A stretch of DNA of 64,000 nucleotides. Source: JBCBTD01 sp039818825. Lineage in GTDB: Bacteria; Pseudomonadota; Alphaproteobacteria; Geminicoccales; Geminicoccaceae. The stretch is from contig JBCBTD010000012.1 of the NCBI GenBank assembly GCA_039818825.1, positions 8,863-72,862 on the forward strand. Reading direction: 5' to 3'. The notes under the pieces were generated by a model. It had not been told where the DNA came from. It saw nothing but the letters and a program-made list of their open reading frames with translations, and did not search any database. The translations under genes were made by a program, and so were the position numbers. This document shows, piece by piece, positions 33,039 to 40,866 of the stretch. Numbering within the stretch: position 1 is the stretch's first letter; the number at the start of each line of letters is the position of its first letter.

Positions 33039-34202
33039 TCAGCCCTTTGGCGGCTGATTGCCGCTCGTCAAGCGCGCAGATGCAGCGACCAAGGTCTTCT
33101 TCAGCTCGGTTTCCATCGCCGCGAGGGCCTGTTCTGCCTCGGCCCGTTTGGCCTTGCCGTCGTCGGCGATCGACAGGCTCTCGTTGATCGTCGCGATCAA
33201 CTGATCGTTGGCCTGCTTGACGGCTTCGATGTCGAAGACCCCGCGCTCGACCTGCTGCCGCACCGTCTTGTTGGCCTCGCGCAGGTTCTCTGCATTCGAC
33301 TTCAACAGCTCGTTGGTGAAATCGGTGGCTTCCTTGACCGCCTTGGCGGCTTGGCCGGAGCGATAGACGGTGACCGCTTGGGCCAGCTGTTGCTTCCAAA
33401 GCGGTACGGTGTTGGCGATGGTCGAATTGATCTTCGTGACCAGCGCCTTGTCGTTCTCTTGCACCAAACGCACCGACGGCAGGCTTTGCATGGTCACTTG
33501 GCGGGTCAGCGCCAGATCGTGGACCCGGCGCTCCAGATCGTCGCGCGCCGCCCGCAGATCGCGGAGCTCTTGGGCCTTGATCACGTCCTCGGTCCCGGCG
33601 ACGGCCTGTTCCATCGCCGGAATCGCCTGCTCGTCCAGCTGTTTCAGCTTGGCTCGTCCGGCGGCGATGTAGACTTCGAGAGTACGAAAGTATTCGAGAT
33701 TGGCGTCGTACAATCGATCCAGCTTGGTGATGTCGGTCAATAGCTGGGTCTTGTGCTGCTCCAAACCAATGGTGGTGGTTTCGATCTGGTCTTTGACCGT
33801 ATCGTAGCGATCGAGATACTGCTCGACTTGGCTCTTCATGCCGAACAACCGCCCGAAAAAACCAGTCTTGGCCTGCGGATCGAGGCCGGTCACGTCCAAG
33901 TCCTTCAAGCGGCTGACCATCTGGGTCAGCATGTCGCCGGCCGGGCCGACCTCCTTGGCGCGGACGTTCTCCAGCATCTGCTCGGAAAGCTCGGTGAGTT
34001 GTTCTTGCGCCTTCGTGCCGAAGAAGATGATCGAGTTGGTGTCGGTGACGTCGATCTCGGCCTGTGCCTGCTGGATTTGTTCCGGAACCGAACCTTCGAG
34101 CCGCAGGTCGAGATCTTGGGTGAGTTCGTCCGAGAGGACGGCGAGCTGCGTATCGACAGCGGTGGGTTCCGTCGCGCTGGGTTGCTCCGGCGTCGTCGTC
34201 AT
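33039..34202 (-). CDS. telA: TelA-family toxic anion resistance protein
   Basis: A soluble, largely helical and coiled-coil protein of 387 residues in the TelA/KlaA family, first linked to tellurite resistance. Family features are FGTKAQEQLTELSEQMLENV, the glycine-phenylalanine block KTGFFGRLFGM, IETTTIGLEQHKTQLLTDI (around residues 136-155) and, near the end, TIANTVPLWKQQLAQAVTVY. GGAGG lies six bases before the ATG. It sits between xpaC and the SPFH gene. The pairing of TelA with XpaC is widely conserved; the actual cellular function is more likely envelope homeostasis than tellurite resistance (inference). Confidence 0.9.
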   Translation of the reverse strand: MTTTPEQPSATEPTAVDTQLAVLSDELTQDLDLRLEGSVPEQIQQAQAEIDVTDTNSIIFFGTKAQEQLTELSEQMLENVRAKEVGPAGDMLTQMVSRLKDLDVTGLDPQAKTGFFGRLFGMKSQVEQYLDRYDTVKDQIETTTIGLEQHKTQLLTDITKLDRLYDANLEYFRTLEVYIAAGRAKLKQLDEQAIPAMEQAVAGTEDVIKAQELRDLRAARDDLERRVHDLALTRQVTMQSLPSVRLVQENDKALVTKINSTIANTVPLWKQQLAQAVTVYRSGQAAKAVKEATDFTNELLKSNAENLREANKTVRQQVERGVFDIEAVKQANDQLIATINESLSIADDGKAKRAEAEQALAAMETELKKTLVAASARLTSGNQPPKG

Positions 34203-34227
34203 GTCGATCCTCCGAGGCGCCTGGGCG

Positions 34228-35109
34228 TCAGCCCACGCCTTCTTTCGTCAACTGTGTGTGTAGCACGTCGATCGCGACGTCGAGGTCCAGCGCCTCGTCC
34301 TTCTTCAGATGCTCGACCTGTTCGTCGAACACCTTCTCGATCGTGGCCAGCACGTTCTTGAAATTCTGCGCGAGCTCGGTCTCGGAGAAATCGTCCTGCC
34401 GCGCCACGTAGCCCTTGATGACGTTGCGCGTGCCGTCGAGGTAGGTGTTGAGGAAGCGTCGCGCTCGCGAAAGGTCCTTTGGGTCCCGCTCGATCTCGTC
34501 GAGCACGGCATTGGCACGGTCGATGATGCGTTCGATCCGGCCCTTCAGCTCGCGATTGGCGAGGCCATTCGCGCTGTGGCGGATGTCAGCCAGCTTGGTC
34601 TCGGCCTCCTCGAGCGCCTTCAGCACCTGCTCGGTTTGCATGCCGGTCCGCTTGGCGGTCGACGCGTCGAGCATCTTGGCGGTCTTCGGGTCTAGGCCGT
34701 AGGTGAGCACGCAAGAGGCGGCGCCGGCGGCGCCGACGAGGAGGCTGGTGACGAGCCCCGAGCCGGTCGCCAGCAGACCGATCACCGCGAAGCCGACGCC
34801 GACGGCAGCCGCCCCGGTCAGCCGATAGGGGAGCGGCGCCTTCGCCAACCGGCGCTGCTGGTACTCGGCGGTAGCGGCGAGGCCGCGCTCGACCAGCATG
34901 GCGCCCAGCACCAAAAGCGCGGCACCGGCAATCAGCCCGACCAACTTCGTCAGCTGGCCAGAAAGCAGCGACCAGAGCAGCGGCAGCGTGAACACGATAG
35001 GCACCAGCCGCAGCGACCAAGCGCGGCGTCGGAGGGCAGCCATGGGTCCTGTGGCGGTGTCGACGCGCGACCCGATCCGCTTGGCGAAACCGTCTTTCGC
35101 CTCGTTCAT
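34228..35109 (-). CDS. XpaC-like (5-bromo-4-chloroindolyl phosphate hydrolysis family) membrane protein
   Basis: A 293-residue protein with membrane helices between about 30 and 75 (LVPIVFTLPLLWSLLSGQ and LVGLIAGAALLVLGAML) and another pair near 100-140, then a cytoplasmic helical domain of the XpaC family: LKALEEAETKLADIRHSANG, RFLNTYLDGTRNVIKGY and FEDxV-like VFDEQVEHLKKDEALDLDVA. No phosphatase motif is present; the family name reflects an old phenotype. It is followed by telA (25 bases), the usual partner. A 28-codon membrane ORF ends ten bases upstream of its ATG. Confidence 0.87.
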   Translation of the reverse strand: MNEAKDGFAKRIGSRVDTATGPMAALRRRAWSLRLVPIVFTLPLLWSLLSGQLTKLVGLIAGAALLVLGAMLVERGLAATAEYQQRRLAKAPLPYRLTGAAAVGVGFAVIGLLATGSGLVTSLLVGAAGAASCVLTYGLDPKTAKMLDASTAKRTGMQTEQVLKALEEAETKLADIRHSANGLANRELKGRIERIIDRANAVLDEIERDPKDLSRARRFLNTYLDGTRNVIKGYVARQDDFSETELAQNFKNVLATIEKVFDEQVEHLKKDEALDLDVAIDVLHTQLTKEGVG

Positions 35110-35119
35110 CGGCGAGGGC

Positions 35120-35206
35120 TCACGACCACAGGGTGGCCATGGCCAAGCCGGTCGCCAAGACCCACAAGATCCAGGCGCCGAAGAAGGACCTCACCGCGCC
35201 GGCCAT
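35120..35206 (-). CDS. 28-residue single-helix membrane protein at the head of the xpaC-telA operon
   Basis: An ATG at 35206 with GGAG six bases upstream opens a frame of 28 codons that ends ten bases before xpaC. The product has a short basic N-terminus (MAGAVRSF) and one hydrophobic helix (FGAWILWVLATGLAMATL), ending in WS. It fits tightly between the aminotransferase stop (35235) and xpaC, leaving almost no unexplained sequence. The good ribosome binding site and the membrane-helix character argue that it is translated. Similar small membrane peptides often join membrane complexes, here possibly XpaC. No homologue is known to me. Confidence 0.5.
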   Translation of the reverse strand: MAGAVRSFFGAWILWVLATGLAMATLWS

Positions 35207-35234
35207 AGGCTGCTCCGCTGGTGCCGAAACGCCA

Positions 35235-36632
35235 CTACGCCAGCGACGTAAGCGGCGCCTGGGCGGGAGTCAACGGCGCCCGAAGCTCGCGATCCAGCCG
35301 GTCGAGCACTCCGCGGATCCGATCCACCAGGTCACGGACCTCGGCTTCGCTGATGATCAACGGCGGTGACAGGATCATCGTGTCGCCGACCGCCCGCATC
35401 ACGAAATCATCGGCGAAACAGAGGTCCCGGCAGCGGGTTCCGACCTGGCCTTCGTCCGGAAAGCGCTGCCGCGTGGCCTTGTCGGCCACCAGCTCCAACG
35501 CGCCGATCAGCCCGAGGCATCGGACTTCGCCCACCAGCGGATGGTCTTCCAGGGTTCTGAGCTGTTGGGCGAAGAACGGGCCGATCTCGTCGCGGACCCG
35601 CTCGACCAGTCCCTCACGCTCCATGATGTCGATGTTGGCGAGCGCCACCGCGCAGGCCACCGGGTGCCCAGCATGGGTGTAGCCGTGGAAAAACTCGCCG
35701 CCATCGAGCAACGTCGTCGACAGACGGCGGTTGACCAGTACCGCCGAGAGCGGCTGATAACCCGAGGTCAACGCCTTGGCGACGGTGATGACGTCCGGGG
35801 TGAAACCGAACACGTCGCAGCCGAACCATTGCCCGAGCCGGCCGAACCCTGTGATCACCTCGTCGGCATGCAGCAGGATGTCGTAGCGGCGACACAGCCG
35901 TTCGATCTCTGGCCAATAGCTGCGCGGTGGTATCCGCACGCCACCTGCACCCATCACCGGCTCGCCGACGACCGCCGCGACCCGTTCGGGGCCGACCTCC
36001 AGAATCGTGCGTTCGACGTCTGCCGCCGCGCGCAGCCCGAACGCCTCGGCGCTCTCGCCTGGTTCGGCCTCGGAGAACGCACAGGGCGGCATCACGTGGA
36101 CGAAGCCCGGAAGCGGGGTGTGCAGCTGGGCGTGCATCGCCTCGTTGCCACCCATCGACGCTGCGGCAATCGTGGAGCCATGATAGGCGCCGCGGCGCGC
36201 GATGATCACCTGCTTCTCCGGCTTGCCGACGAGCGCCCAGTAGTGCCGGATCATGCGGATGGCGGTGTCGTTCGCTTCGGAGCCGGACGAGGCGTACATC
36301 ACGTCGGAGAAGCCGGCCGGTGCCAAGGCGACCAGATGAGCGGCCAGCTGGACCGCTGGAGACGTCGTCGATTTGAAGAAGCTGTTGTAGTAGGGCAGCG
36401 TGTGCATTTGCCGGTACGCCGCTTCGGCGAGTTCGTCGCGGCCGTAGCCGACGTTGACGCACCAAAGTCCCGCCATGGCGTCGAGTACCCGCCGCCCTTC
36501 ACTGTCGCGGATCCAAACGCCATCGCCGCTGACGACGATCCTGCTGCCCTCGCCGCGGAGCGCGCGGTGGTCGGTAAAGGGGTGCAGATGATGAGCGTTG
36601 TCGAGCCGTTGCAACTCAGCGGTCGTGAACAT
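35235..36632 (-). CDS. Class III PLP-dependent aminotransferase (omega-amino acid type)
   Basis: A 465-residue fold type I aminotransferase. GLWCVNVGYGRDELAEAAYR marks the N-terminal half; MYASSGSEANDTAIRMIRHY, ARRGAYHGSTIA and LLHADEVITGFGRLG hold phosphate, ring-stacking and ring-nitrogen contacts, and the PLP lysine is in VAKALTSGYQPLSA near residue 286. The pattern is close to omega-amino acid:pyruvate or polyamine aminotransferases. ATG 36632 is preferred, with GAGGG upstream; longer versions would run through the divergent nitroreductase control region. It is 28 bases ahead of the small membrane ORF and may share its transcript with the xpaC-telA genes. Substrate unknown. Confidence 0.88.
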   Translation of the reverse strand: MFTTAELQRLDNAHHLHPFTDHRALRGEGSRIVVSGDGVWIRDSEGRRVLDAMAGLWCVNVGYGRDELAEAAYRQMHTLPYYNSFFKSTTSPAVQLAAHLVALAPAGFSDVMYASSGSEANDTAIRMIRHYWALVGKPEKQVIIARRGAYHGSTIAAASMGGNEAMHAQLHTPLPGFVHVMPPCAFSEAEPGESAEAFGLRAAADVERTILEVGPERVAAVVGEPVMGAGGVRIPPRSYWPEIERLCRRYDILLHADEVITGFGRLGQWFGCDVFGFTPDVITVAKALTSGYQPLSAVLVNRRLSTTLLDGGEFFHGYTHAGHPVACAVALANIDIMEREGLVERVRDEIGPFFAQQLRTLEDHPLVGEVRCLGLIGALELVADKATRQRFPDEGQVGTRCRDLCFADDFVMRAVGDTMILSPPLIISEAEVRDLVDRIRGVLDRLDRELRAPLTPAQAPLTSLA

Positions 36633-36814
36633 CCGGGTGCCCTCGGTTTGCCGCAACCATACCCTGCCGCGACGCCCGCTGGCGGACAACCCGGGCCGAA
36701 CGTGGGAAGCGGCCAATCGCCGCGGGCAGCAAGCGACGGACAGCGGCGCGCTCGACACGATTGACGTCTTCGCGCGAACGCCCACAACCCCTCGGAACGG
36801 CTGCGGAAAGCGAC

Positions 36815-37456
36815 ATGGACGACCACCGAAACAGCGAGGCTTTCGACAAGATGATCCCGGCCGAAGGCGAGCCGGTGGCGACGGCGCCGGGCGCCGCAAC
36901 GACGCTGATGTTTCTTGCACGCAGACGTTCGCTGGTGGTTCGTGAGCTGACCGGCCCTGGTCCTAGCGCCGCCGAGCGTGATCTGTTGCTGCGAGTGGGC
37001 CTGCGGGTTCCAGACCACGGGAAGCTCGAGCCGTGGCGCGTTGTCGTCATCGAAGGTGCGGCCCGCGACCGGCTGGGCACGGTCGCGGCGAGCGCGTTCG
37101 CCAAGCGTGAGCCTGATGCCAATCCGCCGACCTTGGCGGCCGAGGCCGGCCGCTTCGCCCGCGCGCCGTTGGTGCTGGCGGTGGTCGCCGCACCGGTGCC
37201 GAGCGCCAAGGTGCCTGAGTGGGAGCAAACGCTCTCCGCCGGTGCGCTCTGCCACCAGCTGTTGCTTGCGGCGAACGCGCTTGGCTTTGCCGCGCAGTGG
37301 CTGACCGAGTGGGTCGCCTACGACCGTGACGTGATGGCGGCGATCGGCTGTGGTGCGGACGAGCGTATCGCTGGGTTCGTCTATGTCGGCCGCGGCGCGG
37401 CGGAGACCCCGGAGCGTCGCCGGCCGACGGTCGCCGAGCGTGTCCGCTACCTCTGA
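36815..37456 (+). CDS. Nitroreductase-family FMN oxidoreductase (YdjA-like)
   Basis: A 213-residue flavoprotein of the small nitroreductase group. It reads MFLARRRSLVVRELTGPGPS at the start of the fold, RVPDHGKLEPWRVVVIEG for FMN binding, AGALCHQLLLAANALGFAAQWLT in the core helix, and FVYVGRGAAETPERRRP at the end, close to E. coli YdjA. ATG 36815 has GGAA nearby; a start further upstream is less likely. Physiological substrates of this family are mostly unknown. It is divergent from the aminotransferase, and its last ten bases overlap the end of the CheB-CheR kinase gene. Confidence 0.82.
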   Translation: MDDHRNSEAFDKMIPAEGEPVATAPGAATTLMFLARRRSLVVRELTGPGPSAAERDLLLRVGLRVPDHGKLEPWRVVVIEGAARDRLGTVAASAFAKREPDANPPTLAAEAGRFARAPLVLAVVAAPVPSAKVPEWEQTLSAGALCHQLLLAANALGFAAQWLTEWVAYDRDVMAAIGCGADERIAGFVYVGRGAAETPERRRPTVAERVRYL

Positions 37457-40400
37457 TCGCCGGGGATCGTCCGGGTCAGTGGCAGCGACACGCGAAAGCA
37501 ACTGCCGCGCTCGGTCACCGAGCTGACTAGTTCGATCTTGCCGTTGGCGCGCTCCACGGCCCGTCGCACGAAGGCGAGCCCCATGCCGGTGCCGGGGCTG
37601 CTGCGGTCGAGCTTCTTGAAGGGCTCGAAGATCTGCCCCTGCATCGACGCATCGATTCCAGGGCCGTCGTCGAGGACCTCGAACTCGGCCCAGCTGCCGC
37701 TTTCCCTGCCGCGCACGGTGATGGTACCGCCGTCGCGGTCGTGGTGGGCGACCGCGTTGCCAATCAGGTTGCGGAAGACCAGCGAGATCAGCCCCGGAGC
37801 ATTGTGGATGGTCGGGAAGGGCCCGTTGCAACGAATGTCGAAGCTGTCAGGTGGCGCCAGCAGCTCGACGACGTCGCGCATGAGCGCGGCGACGTCTATG
37901 GGCTCCTCGGGCGGACGCTCTTGTGACAAACGAGCGAAGTCGATCAGTTCGCGCAGCATGACTTCCATTTGCCGCAAACGGCAGATGCCGGAATCGAAGC
38001 GTTGTGTCTGTTCTTCGGAGAGCAGGTGCCCAGCGTCTTCGCGGAGGAACGTCATGATGTGGCTGCAAGCTCGGACCGGCGCCTTGAGGTCGTGCGAGGC
38101 GATGTAGGCGAAGCGTTCGAGCTCCTCGTTGGCGTCTGCAAGTTCAACGTTGCGGCGTTCCAGCGCGGATTGCGTGCGCTTCAACTCGGCGACGTCGACG
38201 AACGACAAGCTGACCCCATCCCGCTGGCCGTCGGCAGTGTCGTACGGCAGCAATCGCACCAGGTAGTGTTCGCCCGCTTGGGTGAGAACGTCACGCTCGA
38301 TCCGCGTTTGACCGGCGGCGATCGCGGCGATGTCGGCCTGCAGGTCGGCACTCACGATCCGCGACGTGACGTGGCTGATCGGTCGTCCGACGTCGTGCGG
38401 CACCAGGTTGAACAGCTTTGCTGCCGCCGGCGTGAAACGTCGAAGGTTCAACTCCTTGTCGAGGAAGATCGCTCCGATATCGGTTGCCGTCAGCAGATTG
38501 GCAATGTCGGCGTTCAGCCGCACTAGTTCTTCGATCCGGTCTTCGTATTCACCGCTGACGGTGTGCAGTTCTTCGTTGATCGAGTAGAGTTCTTCATTTG
38601 TGCTCTGCAGTTCTTCATTCGACGACTGCAGTTCTTCATTCGAAGCTTGTAATTCTTCGTTGCTGGTTTCGAGTTCCTCGATGGTCGTTTGCAGATTCTC
38701 CTCGGTCAGGCGGAGAGTGTTTTCGAGATCCTTGATGCGAATCGTCGCTTCGTCATTGGTGATGACGTGGGCCGCCGCTTCGATGCTGTCCGTGGCGGGG
38801 CGGCGGCTGCCCTCTTCGAAGGCGATGTAGGCGTGGGTGGGTTCGCCGTGGCGGTCCGTCTGGAGGGGGCGGATTCGCACGCTGACCGTGATGGTTCGCT
38901 CGATGGTCGGGATGGTGACGGGCAGGTCCTTGGCGATCGACGGGCTCGATCGCTTGAGCGCGCGCTCCAGGCCCGTCGAGACGGCGATCCGGAGCGGCTC
39001 CACCACCCGTTCGGTCGCACGCAGGGTGACCGCCCGCCCGGTCAGCGGCTGCAGGAAGCGTGTGACCTCGCCGAAGACGTGGACGATGTCGCCGCGTCCG
39101 TCGACCAGAAGGCCCGGTGGCGCATAGGCTGCCAAGAGCGCGTCGTAGGCGGGGACCAGCTGCCGAAACGCGCCGTGCCCGTGGGAGAGCGATGGCGACC
39201 AGGGCGACGCGTCCGCGGCGGCCTCGCTGGCCGATGCCTCGGTCGATGGGGGCAGCAATTGCAGGGCGGCCTGCAGGCGGACGTCTCTGAGCTTGCGGAA
39301 GATGCGGAATCGCGCACTGACCGTAGCGAACTCGTCGCCGATCCGACCCGGCGTCTCGCTAGACCCGAGCAGCAGCAGTCCGCCTTTCCGCAGGGAGAAA
39401 TGCAGCAGCGACAAGACCTTCCGCTGCGCTGCTTCACCCAGGTAGATCAGCAGGTTGCGGCAGGAGATCAGATGCAGCCGCGAGAACGGCGGGTCCTTGA
39501 TGATGTTGTGGCGGCTGAAGACGATGAAGCGCCGGAGGCCAGCGCGCACCCGGTAGCTACCGTCCGGCAACGGATCGAAGAACTGGCTCAGATGCTCGGC
39601 ATCGATGCCGCGGAGCCGGTCCTCCGGATAGATGCCGTCGCTGGCGACGACCAACGAGCGTTCGTGGATGTCGGTCGCGAAGATCTTGAGATTGGGCGTG
39701 ACGCCACGGGCGTTTGCGCCGCTGACGAGCATCATTGCCAGCGAGTAGGCTTCTTCGCCCGTCGCGCAACCGGCGGTCCAGACACGCACTTGTTCACCAG
39801 CCGCCATCAGATCAACCAGCGATGGCAGCGCATCCTGCTCGAAGCAGCGGAAGGCACCGGCGTCACGGAAGAACCCGGTCACACCGATCAACAGGTCGTG
39901 GTAGAGCGCTTCCAACTCCTCCGGCCGCCCGGTCGCGTCGCGGGCGTAGGCCTCCAGCGACGGCGACTTGGTCAGGCCGACCCGACGTTCGATGCGCCGG
40001 GTCACCGTGGATTGCTTGTAGTAGCCGAAGTCCGGGCCGAATCGTTGCCGGAGCGCTCGGAGGATGCGGGGGATCGGCTCGGTGGAGGCTGCTTCGTCGT
40101 GGCTCTGAGGTTCGTCGGTGGTTTTGCCGGTGACGTGGGTTTTGATCAGCGCCGCGAGTTCGCTCGGCGCAGCGATGAGCGTTTGACCCGCTTGGTCGAT
40201 GACGGCCTGCGGCATCGAGCTGAAATGCGCCGTGCTCGGCGTTTGCGCCACGACGATGCCGCCGGCTTTGCGGACGGCCTCGCATCCTCTGGCGCCGTCG
40301 CTGCCCGAGCCCGAGAGGATCACCGCGATGGCCCGGTCGCCACAGGCCTCGGCCAACGAATAGAGGAACGTGTCGATCGGGTGGTGGAAACTCTGGCCCT

Positions 40401-40767
40401 CGTCGCGGTCGCGCAGCGTGAGCGCGCCGTCGGCGATGATCATCTCCTTGCGCGGCGGGATCAGGTAGACCGTGTTGCGCCGGATCGTCGTTGGCCCCGA
40501 GACGCGGACGATGGTCATGGCCGTATGCCGCGCGAGCAGCTGGTCCATCAGGCTCTTGAAGTCGGGCGACAGATGCTGGATCAGCACGTATGCGCAGCCC
40601 GACTGCGGCGGGATCTGCTCGAACAGCAAGCCGATCGGCTCCAGCCCGCCCGCGGACGCACCGATGGCGACGACGTGAGAGGGCCGGGCCTCGCTCTCGA
40701 ACTCGAGCTCGCCGTCACTCCGGACGTCGTCGTCGACTTGGGTCTCAGCTTGAGTCTCGGTCGTCAT
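37447..40767 (-). CDS. CheB-CheR-PAS-histidine kinase fusion protein
   Basis: A 1106-residue signalling protein. A CheB methylesterase domain (about 30-215) keeps its catalytic residues in GASAGG, IQHLSPD and SGSGSDGARG. A CheR methyltransferase follows (about 230-490: VTRRIERRVGL, WTAGCATGEEAYSLAMM for SAM, FSRHNIIKDPPFSRLHLISC). A coiled coil of seven-residue NEELQ repeats lies near 680-740, then a PAS domain, a HisKA domain with FAYIASHDLKAPVRA near residue 890, and an ATPase domain with DGPGID and TGMGLAFV. There is no receiver domain, so it must phosphorylate a partner elsewhere. It is not beside chemotaxis genes; such fusions usually serve stress or c-di-GMP signalling. Confidence 0.9.
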   Translation of the reverse strand: MTTETQAETQVDDDVRSDGELEFESEARPSHVVAIGASAGGLEPIGLLFEQIPPQSGCAYVLIQHLSPDFKSLMDQLLARHTAMTIVRVSGPTTIRRNTVYLIPPRKEMIIADGALTLRDRDEGQSFHHPIDTFLYSLAEACGDRAIAVILSGSGSDGARGCEAVRKAGGIVVAQTPSTAHFSSMPQAVIDQAGQTLIAAPSELAALIKTHVTGKTTDEPQSHDEAASTEPIPRILRALRQRFGPDFGYYKQSTVTRRIERRVGLTKSPSLEAYARDATGRPEELEALYHDLLIGVTGFFRDAGAFRCFEQDALPSLVDLMAAGEQVRVWTAGCATGEEAYSLAMMLVSGANARGVTPNLKIFATDIHERSLVVASDGIYPEDRLRGIDAEHLSQFFDPLPDGSYRVRAGLRRFIVFSRHNIIKDPPFSRLHLISCRNLLIYLGEAAQRKVLSLLHFSLRKGGLLLLGSSETPGRIGDEFATVSARFRIFRKLRDVRLQAALQLLPPSTEASASEAAADASPWSPSLSHGHGAFRQLVPAYDALLAAYAPPGLLVDGRGDIVHVFGEVTRFLQPLTGRAVTLRATERVVEPLRIAVSTGLERALKRSSPSIAKDLPVTIPTIERTITVSVRIRPLQTDRHGEPTHAYIAFEEGSRRPATDSIEAAAHVITNDEATIRIKDLENTLRLTEENLQTTIEELETSNEELQASNEELQSSNEELQSTNEELYSINEELHTVSGEYEDRIEELVRLNADIANLLTATDIGAIFLDKELNLRRFTPAAAKLFNLVPHDVGRPISHVTSRIVSADLQADIAAIAAGQTRIERDVLTQAGEHYLVRLLPYDTADGQRDGVSLSFVDVAELKRTQSALERRNVELADANEELERFAYIASHDLKAPVRACSHIMTFLREDAGHLLSEEQTQRFDSGICRLRQMEVMLRELIDFARLSQERPPEEPIDVAALMRDVVELLAPPDSFDIRCNGPFPTIHNAPGLISLVFRNLIGNAVAHHDRDGGTITVRGRESGSWAEFEVLDDGPGIDASMQGQIFEPFKKLDRSSPGTGMGLAFVRRAVERANGKIELVSSVTERGSCFRVSLPLTRTIPGDQR
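38559..38684 (-). repeat. Six 21-base coding repeats (NEELQ coil)
   Basis: On the plus strand the block (C/G/T)A(G/A)TTCTTC(A/G)TT recurs every 21 bases at 38566, 38587, 38608, 38629, 38650 and 38671. It encodes the heptads SNEELQx in the signalling coiled coil. The codons used (AAT GAA GAA) are strikingly AT-rich for this genome. Confidence 0.8.
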
Positions 40768-40866
40768 CGCTTTGGCCTCGGGGCGGAGAGTCGGGCGACG
40801 ACGCGCGCGCCCGGACGGCGTAGGTCAGCCAAACCCAACCTGGACGCAAGGGGAGAATAATCCTAG

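Noticed and set aside
35133..35369. Plus-strand small frame opposite the 28-residue membrane ORF
   Set aside because: Its product is very basic and low-complexity and it runs antisense into the aminotransferase gene. The minus-strand frame has a better ribosome binding site, a membrane helix and operon context.
38689..40860. 723-codon plus-strand frame opposite the CheB-CheR kinase
   Set aside because: It is fully antisense to a gene with all catalytic motifs intact; its length follows from high GC.
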